Source: an uncultured Acetatifactor sp.
GTDB taxonomy: Bacteria; Bacillota; Clostridia; Lachnospirales; Lachnospiraceae
Length of the DNA: 51,964 nucleotides
Reading direction: 5' to 3'
Assembly (NCBI GenBank): GCA_910578815.1
Contig: CAJTSE010000022.1
Location: 1 to 51,964 of the forward strand
Part shown: piece by piece, positions 42,379-51,186 of the stretch
Numbering within the stretch: position 1 is the first letter of the stretch
How the letters are laid out: every line of letters starts with the position of its first letter
The notes under the pieces: model-generated
Databases searched by the model: none
The model's input: the letters and a program-made list of their open reading frames with translations, nothing else
What the model was told of the DNA's origin: nothing
Translations under genes and position numbers: made by a program

Positions 42379-43899
42379 TTAATAGGTATAAACATTATGA
42401 TACAGCTTGCAGTAACCGCCGCCCAGACGCTGTACTTGAAGCTGTATCAAAAAATTATCCGCTCCCAGCTTTTTTAACGCCTCATTTACATACCCGGTCT
42501 TATAGGTTCCGCTGCTGTAGGCCCGCTCCAGTGAGTCCCAGAGGGACTCCGGTATCACGCTTACAAACTGCTTTTCACCGATGCCTGCTTCCTCAAGTTT
42601 TACCTTGCAGTCCCCGTAATATTCCTCCAGGGTCTCCATTACCTGATCCTCCGTAATGCCTGCTTTATCCAAATTTTCCTGACGGATTTCCTCTTCGCTC
42701 TTCCTCTCTTCCTCCTCTTCTTCCTCATACGGCTTGCCCCTGCTCTGCCATACCAGCGGCTCAATCGGGTTAGGGTTGATATAAGAATCTACCGTACTTT
42801 CTCCCGCATTCGTCTCCGGCGCCGGCACATCCGCACAAGCCGGAAGATATACTGCCAGGTCAGTCCGCACATGAGTGCTTCCGAGCTCTTTGTCCGACTT
42901 ATTGTAGTAATCGTAAGTAGAGGGCTCCGTGTCATCCCAGGTCACATCCACATTCCGGTAAAGGCTCCCCGTTTTCACAATATTCCAAGCGTGGTCCTCC
43001 CCTGCATATCCCGTACAATAATAGCAGGGAATGCCTAACTGCTGCAACAGATACTGATAGGCCTTTGAATAACCTGCGCATACGCTTTGACCCAGCACAA
43101 TGGCGCTGTAAGCGCTCTGGTCTATGGGCACCGACGTTTTGTATTCCACGATCTGAATCAAAACGTCATGAATATATTGCTCCTTTTCATAATCACTGCC
43201 AAGATTAACGGCGCCGGCCAGGATCTCCGCAGTACAAGCGTCAAAATCCTGCTTTGCGGACGCCAGATCGTCTGCCGTTTCATTGTATTGCAGCGTAATC
43301 TCCACACAGATTCCTGTCCGCAGATACTTACAGGCAAACTCCGCATCCATCCAGAACAGCTCCGGGTGATCGTTATATACCGCCTCTACCACGCTGGCCG
43401 CCTGCGCTGTCGTCACCGCCACCTTGGGCGCAAAAGATGTATTCAATACCAGCGCATTGGCATAAACCTGACGATACAATGTCTTTAAGGTATTATCCAG
43501 TATGGCATAATAGGGATAATACTCTGCTGGAAAGTTTAAGCCCTCACCCGTCTCCCCAGACGCCGGAATACTGCCCAGATTATCAGCCTCTTCCTGACCG
43601 ATCTGCTCATTTTCCGCCGTTACCTTCTGATAGCCGGTAAGGCCGCTTACTTCTCCGGGAATCTCCTGCGGATAGCTGTCCGGAAGAACATACTTTTCTC
43701 CGCCGCTGTCTTCCTGAATCACCGGCGTAAATGGAATACCCTGACCCTGATCCGGCCTTGAGGGACCGGCCTGCATCTGCTGCACTTTCTCCGCCAGCGC
43801 TGCCGTAAGGGAGGGATTCAGCGCACACACCAGGATACCTAAACTTCCTGCCATAAAAAGCGCCGCTATACATAACAGAATTCTCTTAATCAGCTTCAT
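42379..43899 (-). CDS. Transglutaminase-like exported protein
   Basis: The 506-residue protein is a paralogue of 30450-31904. An N-terminal membrane or signal helix (about 5-26, KRILLCIAALFMAGSLGILV), a low-complexity linker and a transglutaminase-like domain follow in order, with the cysteine in GQSVCAGYSKA, the histidine in GEDHAWNIV and the aspartate in NVDVTWDD. After the domain is an acidic segment (EEEEEERKSEEE) and a C-terminal part not seen in the first copy. I start at 43899, four bases after GAGAGG, rather than four codons upstream. Confidence 0.82.
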   Translation of the reverse strand: MKLIKRILLCIAALFMAGSLGILVCALNPSLTAALAEKVQQMQAGPSRPDQGQGIPFTPVIQEDSGGEKYVLPDSYPQEIPGEVSGLTGYQKVTAENEQIGQEEADNLGSIPASGETGEGLNFPAEYYPYYAILDNTLKTLYRQVYANALVLNTSFAPKVAVTTAQAASVVEAVYNDHPELFWMDAEFACKYLRTGICVEITLQYNETADDLASAKQDFDACTAEILAGAVNLGSDYEKEQYIHDVLIQIVEYKTSVPIDQSAYSAIVLGQSVCAGYSKAYQYLLQQLGIPCYYCTGYAGEDHAWNIVKTGSLYRNVDVTWDDTEPSTYDYYNKSDKELGSTHVRTDLAVYLPACADVPAPETNAGESTVDSYINPNPIEPLVWQSRGKPYEEEEEEERKSEEEIRQENLDKAGITEDQVMETLEEYYGDCKVKLEEAGIGEKQFVSVIPESLWDSLERAYSSGTYKTGYVNEALKKLGADNFLIQLQVQRLGGGYCKLYHNVYTY

Positions 43900-43939
43900 G
43901 TTTCCTCTCATTCCGCCGCGCGCGCGGCATCAAAAGACT

Positions 43940-44707
43940 CTAAAAAAACAAATTCCAAAAAATACTGAACATAATATTGCCTGCAAACCCAAACACCATG
44001 AAAACAACCGCAAGAATACAAAGAGCATTTATCACCCTGACGTTGGAGCTGTCCGCTGCCTTCCGCCTGGCCAGCACAATAAAAATAATACCTGCCAGCG
44101 GAAAAAACCAGCCCGTCACCATCGCAAGTACGGCATACAGCATGGCCTGCCTTTCTTCCGGATCACGAGTGGAACTGCCGGCATTACCCGCCTGCTGCCC
44201 ATACTGACCTGCATTCTGCTGCCTGTACTGCACCGTCGGTTGACCACTGTTCTGTTGCCGGCTCTGGCCTGCAGACTGACCTCTGTTCTGCTGCCAGTTG
44301 GTGTCCTCTTTCCACTTATCATGATTATCGACATACTCGCTATTATGATGAAGCGGGTCGGAACCGATATGACCTCCTGCCAAAGATCCGGCCGCCGTTT
44401 TCTTCAATGTCTCGATCAGCCCGTCTATGCTGGCCCGAAACTCTCTTCTGCTGGCACCTCCACCCATGCCGTCCAGGTCCGTTTCTCCGCCAAAAGAATT
44501 TTTCAGCCACGCCTCCACATGAAACTGCCCGTCCACATAAACCCATTTCAGGTAACGCTCCTTTTTATGGCGGTCCTTTAAATAAAATACCATTTCACCG
44601 TTCCAGTCGGTTCTCGAAAAACGGTTATGGTAAATAAAATCATCCATTACCATACTGACTACATCTATAGGCTGCTCCAGCCGAACGTCCTTTATATATC
44701 TCCCCAT
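43940..44707 (-). CDS. Unrecognised membrane protein with a glutamine-rich linker
   Basis: I do not recognise this 255-residue protein. An N-terminal soluble domain (1-110, with FIYHNRFSRTDWNGEMVFYLKD and LKWVYVDGQFHVEAWLK) is joined by a low-complexity Q/N/G-rich segment (about 130-180, with imperfect QQNSGQ-type repeats) to two membrane helices (about 192-212 and 227-247). The soluble part plus linker plus helices suggests a sensor or quality-control protein anchored at the membrane. It stands between a transglutaminase and the histidine kinase, all on the same strand. Confidence 0.7.
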   Translation of the reverse strand: MGRYIKDVRLEQPIDVVSMVMDDFIYHNRFSRTDWNGEMVFYLKDRHKKERYLKWVYVDGQFHVEAWLKNSFGGETDLDGMGGGASRREFRASIDGLIETLKKTAAGSLAGGHIGSDPLHHNSEYVDNHDKWKEDTNWQQNRGQSAGQSRQQNSGQPTVQYRQQNAGQYGQQAGNAGSSTRDPEERQAMLYAVLAMVTGWFFPLAGIIFIVLARRKAADSSNVRVINALCILAVVFMVFGFAGNIMFSIFWNLFF

Positions 44708-44847
44708 CCTGTTCCCCCTCTTTTGTCACTGCCTGCCATGCTTCCGCTCCGTGGAATCTTATCATCCCACTGCCTGCCTTAAGTATAAACAATCCGACGG
44801 TAAAAGTCAAATACCCCGATGCAGGCGGCAGACAGACATCTCTGCCG

Positions 44848-45744
44848 CTACAGCAGGGGAAATACCGCACTGACGGAAAAAATATCGCCCTCTAGTTTCG
44901 CCGTAAGCTTTCCCCCCAGCTTTACCGTAAGCTCCGAAGCAATGGTAAGCCCCAGACCCGTAGAGTTTTCCGCCCTTGCAGAATCAGCCTTATAAAACTT
45001 CTGAAATACCCCCTCTATATCTATCTCTTCCGGCGCTTCACATCTATTGGCACATTCAAACACCACGCTGCCTTCCCCCTTCCGCAGCAAAACAGATACC
45101 TTCCCCGCACCGTGCACCAAAGCGTTTTTTACAATATTCTGCAGGATCCGGCGCACCGCTTCCGGGTTTCCATAAATATATGCCGCGTCTTCATCAATAT
45201 TTACCGAGGGCTGAATGTCCTTCTCCGCAAATTGCCCGTAAAACGCCAGCATGGCATCAATAGCACATTTTGTAAAATTCATGCCGGCCATCTCGATCCG
45301 ATAATCGCTGTTTTGGAGCTTTGTGTAAGTAAACAGCTCTTCCAGCATGGATTCCAGGCTGTCAATACGTGCCCTGATCACCGCACAGTACCGCTGCCGT
45401 TCTTCACGGTCTTCCGTCTGGGTGAGTAACTGAAAATAGCCGCTCAGGGAGGTGAGCGGCGTGCGGATGTCGTGAGAAATGCCTGTCAGGGAATCCTTCA
45501 GCCCTCTGCTCTCCCGCTCATATCTCAAACGTTCTTCGGCAGTTTCTTTCAAAAAGGAATTAATTTCTGCCGCCAGCCATTTCATGGGACCAAAGGGTGT
45601 ATCCCAGGTCAGCCTCATATTGGTATTATGACTTCTTACAAACGCCAGACAGCGGCAGATCTCCCTGATCTGCCGCAGAATCATAATAATTATTATCATG
45701 CAGACAATGCAGCCCGCCGTAGCTGCCACCGCCCAAACCCTCAT
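44848..45744 (-). CDS. Sensor histidine kinase
   Basis: The 298-residue kinase has one N-terminal membrane helix (about 5-23) and almost no external domain. The HisKA region has the phosphorylated H91 in GISHDIRTPLTSLSGYF. The HATPase has the N box QNIVKNALVHG and G box STGLGLTIASELTVKLGG. Small kinases of this kind next to ABC transporters commonly sense through the transporter. It lies 28 bases after the permease, while its likely response regulator is upstream of the transporter. Confidence 0.92.
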   Translation of the reverse strand: MRVWAVAATAGCIVCMIIIIMILRQIREICRCLAFVRSHNTNMRLTWDTPFGPMKWLAAEINSFLKETAEERLRYERESRGLKDSLTGISHDIRTPLTSLSGYFQLLTQTEDREERQRYCAVIRARIDSLESMLEELFTYTKLQNSDYRIEMAGMNFTKCAIDAMLAFYGQFAEKDIQPSVNIDEDAAYIYGNPEAVRRILQNIVKNALVHGAGKVSVLLRKGEGSVVFECANRCEAPEEIDIEGVFQKFYKADSARAENSTGLGLTIASELTVKLGGKLTAKLEGDIFSVSAVFPLL

Positions 45745-45772
45745 AGTCAGCGAACCCCCTTGTGGTGAAATC

Positions 45773-46639
45773 TTACACTATATCTCTTTTCTCCATTATA
45801 AAGTATCCTGCTGCCGAAGCCAGTATAAGGTAAACCGCTCCTGCAAGCAATGCTGCCGCCACCACACTGTTAGGAACTGCGGAAAAGACCTCAGATATAT
45901 AATAGTCCAACGAATATCTGGCCATGTCAAACTCCATAGGCGCACCCAGAAAAGCTACCGCAAACCTGCTGACCTGTGCATAAACGACCTCAAGAAGCCC
46001 AAGACTCACGGCAACTCCCGCAAGGATACCTCCAGCCGCACTGCGTACAAGCATGCAGATCAGCATGAGCAGAGCCCCGAAAGCCAAAGCAAGCACAAGC
46101 TGCACCAGCAGCGTCCTGCACAATAGGACAATGTTTCCCAGCATATACTGCGCATAATAAATCCTGCCAAACAGAGCAAAACTTAAAAATGCCGTAATAT
46201 AAATAGCTGCACTGTCAAACAGGATCACCGGAAGCTTGGCCAATGCCAACATTCCCCTAGGCTTCATCTGACCACCCAGGTTTTTGATAAATCCCTTTTT
46301 CCGATCCGCATTGACAATCAGCGGCACGGACACAGAAATCAAGATCAGCCCGATACCACTTGTAAGAAATTCATCCATAAAGTCCGCCGCATTGAATGTT
46401 TCCAGCACTGGTGCCTGCGATACCTGATCCCCAGACATTTCCCCAACGTATCCCACACGAAAACCTTCTATAAATCCCTTTTCCTCCGTAGCACGAGACC
46501 CTATCTCCGCCTCAAGCTTCGGTGTCATCCAAACCAAAAAGACCATAAACCAGCCGGTCAGTGCAGCAGCGGCCAAACAAATAAAAAAGGATTTTTGATG
46601 AAACAGCCGGTAAAAATTCATTTTAATCAAATTAAACAT
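45773..46639 (-). CDS. ABC transporter permease (ABC-2 type)
   Basis: The 288-residue membrane protein has about six hydrophobic helices, the first at 17-37, and an external loop after it. It is paired with the ATPase 38 bases upstream. It resembles the permeases of lantibiotic-immunity or bacitracin-type export systems. The substrate cannot be read from the sequence. Confidence 0.85.
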   Translation of the reverse strand: MFNLIKMNFYRLFHQKSFFICLAAAALTGWFMVFLVWMTPKLEAEIGSRATEEKGFIEGFRVGYVGEMSGDQVSQAPVLETFNAADFMDEFLTSGIGLILISVSVPLIVNADRKKGFIKNLGGQMKPRGMLALAKLPVILFDSAAIYITAFLSFALFGRIYYAQYMLGNIVLLCRTLLVQLVLALAFGALLMLICMLVRSAAGGILAGVAVSLGLLEVVYAQVSRFAVAFLGAPMEFDMARYSLDYYISEVFSAVPNSVVAAALLAGAVYLILASAAGYFIMEKRDIV

Positions 46640-46677
46640 TTTTCCCTCTTATTCCGCCGCATAAGCGGCATTTGCAT

Positions 46678-47577
46678 TTATTTTGTCAACTCCAGATAAT
46701 AGTCCTCCAGCTCCTGCTTCTGGACCGAGATACTGTTTATCTGAACCCCTGCGGAAACAAAGGCAGAATTAATCTTCGCTGTGTCCTGCAGTCCTTCATA
46801 AATCTCCATTGTTTCCCTCCCCGTCACTCTGTAGTTCATGATACCCATTTTTTCCAGCACGGTGGCAGCTGCCGGCGCATCCGGCGTGTTTAACAATATC
46901 TTACGAGAGCATTTTTCAAAAAGCTTATCCCTAGAAAGCTCCTGCAGCAGCTTCCCGTTGTGTATAATGCCATAATTTAAGGCAAACTTTGAAAGTTCCC
47001 CCAAAATATGGCTGGAAATAATGAACGTAATATGACGCTCCCTGTTCAACCGCTCGATCGTGTTGCGCACCTCTGCGATCCCCTGGGGATCCAGCCCGTT
47101 GATGGGCTCGTCCAGTATCACCAGATCTGGCTCTCCCACCAGAGCCAGCGCAATCCCCAAACGCTGCTTCATCCCCAGAGAAAATTTCCCCGCCGGCTTC
47201 TTTCCCGTATCCATAAGTCCCACAATTTTCAGCAGTTCTCTCTCTGCATTTTTATCTGCCACTCCCAGTGCCATACATTTTGCATGCAGATTTCCGTATG
47301 CGGACATATCCGCATAGATACCGGGTTCCTCTATCAACGCCCCCACCCTGTTCATAATCCTTCCGGCCCTGACTCCCTCTTCGCCAAAAAGAAGAAATCC
47401 GCCAGAAGTTGGTGCTGCAAGCCCCGAAAGCATCTTCATCAAGGTTGTTTTTCCTGCCCCGTTCCTGCCGATAAGCCCGTAAATATCCCCCTGCCTTACA
47501 TGAATATTGATACTGTCCACTGCTTTTTTCTTTCCGTACTGCTTTGTGAGATTTTCCGTTGTAAGCAGATATTCCAT
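46678..47577 (-). CDS. ABC transporter ATP-binding protein
   Basis: The 299-residue ATPase has Walker A GRNGAGKT at 37-44, signature FSLGMKQRLGIALAL and Walker B LVILDEPINGLDP, with a C-terminal extension typical of antibiotic-export (BcrA/NatA-like) ATPases. I start at ATG 47577, ten bases after AAAGGAG. A GTG three codons upstream is too close to that site. Confidence 0.93.
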   Translation of the reverse strand: MEYLLTTENLTKQYGKKKAVDSINIHVRQGDIYGLIGRNGAGKTTLMKMLSGLAAPTSGGFLLFGEEGVRAGRIMNRVGALIEEPGIYADMSAYGNLHAKCMALGVADKNAERELLKIVGLMDTGKKPAGKFSLGMKQRLGIALALVGEPDLVILDEPINGLDPQGIAEVRNTIERLNRERHITFIISSHILGELSKFALNYGIIHNGKLLQELSRDKLFEKCSRKILLNTPDAPAAATVLEKMGIMNYRVTGRETMEIYEGLQDTAKINSAFVSAGVQINSISVQKQELEDYYLELTK

Positions 47578-47697
47578 ATAGTTCACACTCCTTTACATTT
47601 GCCTTAACGTTTCGACCCGGATCGAATTGCTATATTTCAAATATACCGGCAGATATTCAAGATGACGCAAAAGAAACGTAAAGAACTATTAAAGACT

Positions 47698-48375
47698 TCA
47701 AATTCCAGCCTTAAAGCCAATTCCCCAAACCGTCTCAATATATTCCTCATCTGAGACGGTTTTCAGCTTTTTTCTGATATTGCTGATGTGCATATTAATG
47801 GTTTTATCCTCACCCATATAGTAGTCATCCCAGGCGTAATCAAATATATCCTGTTTGGAAAATACTCTTTTGGGATTTGAGAGTAAAAGCTCCAGAATCT
47901 TAAACTCCTGTCTTGTAAGGGAAATCCTTTCTCCTCTCACTTCGCCGCAAAAGCCTTCCGGATCCAGCGTCAAATCTTTAAGTACCAGCCTTTTCCCCAC
48001 AGCCTCCCGGTCTGCAGATGTCTTGCGCAGCTGCACGCCGATGCGGGCCACCAGCTCCGCAACCTCGAAGGGCTTTGTCATATAATCCTCCGCCCCCAGA
48101 TCAAACAGTGACAGCTTGCTGTCCAGTCCGTCCTTTGCCGACAAAATAATAACCGGAATGTCCTGCTTTTCCCGAATCTTGGGCAAAAGCACTTCCCCGC
48201 TCATCCCCGGCAGCATCAAATCCATAACTGCCAAGTCAAATTGTTCCGCGGATATGCACAAGAGCCCCTCCGTCCCGGAAAACGCCTGTCTGTACTCATA
48301 TCCTGCCTTTTTCAGTGCCTCTCCAATAAGGTCGTTAATGTCCACACTATCCTCTATAATCAATATCTTACTCAT
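47698..48375 (-). CDS. Response regulator, OmpR/PhoB family
   Basis: The 225-residue regulator has a receiver domain with phosphorylated D52 (AVMDLMLPGMSG) and acidic D9-D12 region, plus a winged-helix DNA-binding domain (LTRQEFKILELLLSNPKRVFS, then MHISNIRKKL). I start at ATG 48375, after GAGAGG. It is 8 bases downstream of the amidase stop and 120 bases upstream of the ABC transporter, and probably controls that transporter with the kinase at 44848-45744. Confidence 0.94.
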   Translation of the reverse strand: MSKILIIEDSVDINDLIGEALKKAGYEYRQAFSGTEGLLCISAEQFDLAVMDLMLPGMSGEVLLPKIREKQDIPVIILSAKDGLDSKLSLFDLGAEDYMTKPFEVAELVARIGVQLRKTSADREAVGKRLVLKDLTLDPEGFCGEVRGERISLTRQEFKILELLLSNPKRVFSKQDIFDYAWDDYYMGEDKTINMHISNIRKKLKTVSDEEYIETVWGIGFKAGI

Positions 48376-48383
48376 AATTCCTC

Positions 48384-49505
48384 TCATTCTGCCGCCCCGG
48401 CAAAAAACTGATCCAGCCCGTTTGCAATTCCCTCCGCCAGCAGATCCTGATATTCATCCGTGGCCATTAAGGCATCCTCCTCCGGATTTGTCATGTATCC
48501 CATCTCCACAATGGTTACAGGCACTTGACACCAGTTGATGCCGCTCATGGTATCCGTTTCCCATACCTTTCTTTTTTTACAGCCCGTATTTTCCGCCAGC
48601 GCCTCCAGCACACAATCCGACAGTTTCCTGCTCTCTGTATAAAGAGTCCCGTTGTACGGGTTACTCTGGGTCTGGCAGATTGTCATGGCGCCGTGTACCT
48701 CCGAATCCTCCGAACCGTTTGCATGAATACGCACAAAGGCATCCGCCCCGGCGTCATTTGCCACTGCCGCACGCTCGCTGTTGCTGATGTCCACGTCATG
48801 AGTATCGCGGATCATAATGACTTCATATCCTCTTTCCTCCAATATATCCCGCAGCTTCAGAGAAACGGCCAAATTCAACTCATATTCCGCCCAGCCGCTG
48901 ACACATCCGGCAGTACCGCTGGAAACCTTTGCTTTCATCTCTTCAGCACCGGGTCCCACCGGTTCCTTTTCCCTGTTTCCCTTTTTCTGATGACCTGCAT
49001 CAATCACCACCAGAAACGCCCCGCCTGATGTCTCCGTCTTCCCCTGCTCCGGTGTTTCCTCAGATATGTCTGCCGTTTCTCCTTCTTTCGATGTTTCCTC
49101 AGATGCGTCTGCCGTTTTCCCTTCTTTCAGTGTTCCCTCAGATGCGTCTGCCGTTTCTCCTTCTTTCGGTATTTCCTCCGGTGCGTCTGCCGTTTCCCCT
49201 TCTTTCAGTGTTCCCTCAGATGCGTCTGCCGTTTCTCCTTCTTTCGGTATTTCCTCCGGTGCAGCTTCGCTTTTTGGCTCCGTCGTGTCCACGCCGCTTG
49301 TTTTTCCCGCTTCCCCGGATTCACCTGCCTCACCGGCAGCCAGCCCGTCCCCGGCTTCGATCTGCAGCGCTTCCTGACCTTCCTGCTTTGACGGTATTCC
49401 CTGCTCCATATTTTTTCCGCATCCTGTCAGCCCCGCCAGCAATACTGCTGCCAGCAGCCCGGCAAACGCTTGTCTCTGCTTCCTGACTTTTAATCTGGTA
49501 CTCAT
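48384..49505 (-). CDS. N-acetylmuramoyl-L-alanine amidase lipoprotein
   Basis: The 373-residue Amidase_3 (CwlD-like) enzyme cuts the peptide from peptidoglycan glycan chains. It has a lipoprotein signal (VLLAGLTGC, lipidated C29), a linker made of six 13-residue repeats (about 84-161), then the zinc amidase domain with H172 (DAGHQ), a glutamate in EYELNLAV, H261 (RIHANG) and the catalytic glutamate in VEMGYMTNPEED. It is therefore a surface-anchored enzyme on a long flexible acidic stalk. It sits immediately upstream of the response regulator. Confidence 0.92.
   Translation of the reverse strand: MSTRLKVRKQRQAFAGLLAAVLLAGLTGCGKNMEQGIPSKQEGQEALQIEAGDGLAAGEAGESGEAGKTSGVDTTEPKSEAAPEEIPKEGETADASEGTLKEGETADAPEEIPKEGETADASEGTLKEGKTADASEETSKEGETADISEETPEQGKTETSGGAFLVVIDAGHQKKGNREKEPVGPGAEEMKAKVSSGTAGCVSGWAEYELNLAVSLKLRDILEERGYEVIMIRDTHDVDISNSERAAVANDAGADAFVRIHANGSEDSEVHGAMTICQTQSNPYNGTLYTESRKLSDCVLEALAENTGCKKRKVWETDTMSGINWCQVPVTIVEMGYMTNPEEDALMATDEYQDLLAEGIANGLDQFFAGAAE
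49023..49256 (-). repeat. 39-bp tandem repeats, six copies, in the amidase gene
   Basis: Six units of 39 bases encode EEIPKEGETADAS-like 13-mers. Alternate units (EEIP and EGTL types) are more alike than neighbours, suggesting growth by duplication of a 78-base pair of units. Changes in copy number keep the frame and alter the stalk length. Confidence 0.9.
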
Positions 49506-49657
49506 TCCTGTCCTCCGTTTCCATTCCTTCGTCCTGCCTTCTGTCAGGCCCGCCCTTATCGTTTCTTTTCCGTCCGATCCCGTCCTTATGCCGCCTGAGC
49601 CTTATTCCTCAGCTCTCCGTCGCAGTTAAAGCCTGCGGCCTAAAAAATATCATAACA

Positions 49658-49701
49658 CAAAAAAATAAAATGTGCCGCCTTTTTATCCTGACGACACATT
49701 T
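49658..49701 (-). terminator. Terminator after the anti-sigma gene
   Basis: AAATGTGTCG and CGGCACATTT pair over 10 bp (one G-U), followed on the minus strand by TATTTTTTT. It ends the sigma/anti-sigma operon. The remaining bases to the amidase start hold no gene. Confidence 0.88.
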
Positions 49702-49727
49702 CATTCTAAAATTTTCTGCTTATTCGC

Positions 49728-50543
49728 TCAGCCTATCTCCATCCGCTTTATAAACCCAAACCTGCGGAGCAAAAACAGCAGCACCGTAACCAATATAAAT
49801 TCCAAAACCAAAATCAAGCTGTTCTCCGACATGTACCGGCGCAGGCATTCCAGATCAGACATACTGTATAACACCTCGTCCAGCGTCAATGCCATATTCA
49901 GCGCCAGCCAAGCTAAACTTCCGCTGACCGTTAAAATTTTACCCTTCTTTTTCGCCAAAATCACCAGCACAATCAAAAGTACGGCCGCCGCCAGCGCAAT
50001 CAGCAGACAGCTTTTGTGGATCATCGGCCCCAGTCCAGCCGCCGTAACGTCGTCTTTTCCGCTTCCCTGCAGCAGTCCGGCAATTTCGTTAAGTACTAAA
50101 TACCGCAGCACGGCCGCCGCAGATACCAGCATCACACCGAATGCCGGAATCAGCCACTGAATTCCTGACGGTATGCCTTCTTCCCTGCCTCTTCCCAAAG
50201 CGTAGGCGCACAACAGCATCATCACGGGCATCTCGATATAATAAAAAACCTCACGAAAGCCAGCCGAACGATTTACGCCGTAAAAGCCTGCTATCAACAT
50301 CAGCAGCGGAAGGAAAATTCCTGCCAATGACTGAATATCCAAAAAACGGCGCGCCCTGTTCAGATAGGTCAGCTTCAGCTCTTCCTTTCCCGTATCCTCT
50401 GCCCGCAGCTTTTCCAGAAAATCCCGACAGGTCTCGCATTCACTTAAATGCTCTTCCACCAGCTCTTTAGATTCTCCGGAACAAGTTTCATCCAAATAAC
50501 CCGACAGCAGATCCTTCGTCACATTACAACTGATTTTGCTCAT
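49728..50543 (-). CDS. Zinc-finger anti-sigma factor, membrane bound
   Basis: The 271-residue protein begins MSKISCNVTKDLLSGYLDE with a zf-HC2 motif (HLSECETCRDFL, about 32-43) that holds the sigma factor, then about six to seven membrane helices from residue 70 on. I start at ATG 50543, seven bases after AAGGAGG. The signal it senses is unknown. It lies 74 bases after the sigma gene. Confidence 0.88.
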   Translation of the reverse strand: MSKISCNVTKDLLSGYLDETCSGESKELVEEHLSECETCRDFLEKLRAEDTGKEELKLTYLNRARRFLDIQSLAGIFLPLLMLIAGFYGVNRSAGFREVFYYIEMPVMMLLCAYALGRGREEGIPSGIQWLIPAFGVMLVSAAAVLRYLVLNEIAGLLQGSGKDDVTAAGLGPMIHKSCLLIALAAAVLLIVLVILAKKKGKILTVSGSLAWLALNMALTLDEVLYSMSDLECLRRYMSENSLILVLEFILVTVLLFLLRRFGFIKRMEIG

Positions 50544-50617
50544 ACGCATTCCTCCTTTTCCAAACTCAAAAACTTGCAGCAGGCACAAAAATTGCAGAAA
50601 GTGCTGTGGCTATTTTC

Positions 50618-51088
50618 CTAATCCCCTCCGCTCTTTAGCAGCTCCTTTGCGCGAAAGAAATTGACCCTGGCCCAGTTCTCGGATTTCCCCATGATCCGCC
50701 CGATCTCCCGAAAGGATAAATCCCCGGTAATGCGAAGGTAAACCACCTCTCTCATATTCACCGGCAGCCGGTGAAGCCTACCCAATACCTCCAAAAGCTC
50801 TTCTCTGGCCAAAACCTGCCGCTCTACCTCCGATTCCTCCGAAAGTATCCACTCATCTTCCTCCAGCAGGACGCTTTTTTTCTGCTTCCTCCAGTACTGA
50901 TACAGCAGATGCTTTGCAATCTGGCACAGCCAAACGGACATTTTACAGCTTCCGTCATAGTTATCGGCGGAACGGATGGCCTGCAAAAAAGTCTCCTGTG
51001 TCAATTCCTCCGCCACCGATAGGTCTCCGCACTTAGAGAGCAAAAAGTGATATACAAGAGCTGCATTTTCCTTATACAGTTCCTCCAT
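50618..51088 (-). CDS. ECF-type RNA polymerase sigma factor
   Basis: This 156-residue sigma-70 family factor has only regions 2 and 4. Region 2 has AEELTQETFLQAIRS and WLCQIAKHLLYQYWRKQ; region 4 has LPVNMREVVYLRITGDLSFREIGRIMGKSENWARVNFFRAKELL. With the following anti-sigma factor it forms a usual pair, probably responding to envelope stress and autoregulated. I did not identify its target promoter with confidence. Confidence 0.93.
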   Translation of the reverse strand: MEELYKENAALVYHFLLSKCGDLSVAEELTQETFLQAIRSADNYDGSCKMSVWLCQIAKHLLYQYWRKQKKSVLLEEDEWILSEESEVERQVLAREELLEVLGRLHRLPVNMREVVYLRITGDLSFREIGRIMGKSENWARVNFFRAKELLKSGGD

Positions 51089-51186
51089 CCCTGGCTCCCT
51101 TCCTTTCGCTCGCGTACGCTTCTTCTTGCCTGTTACATCTCTTATATCCGTTTGGAAAAGGTTTCGTTACAAATTATTTTGATTAT

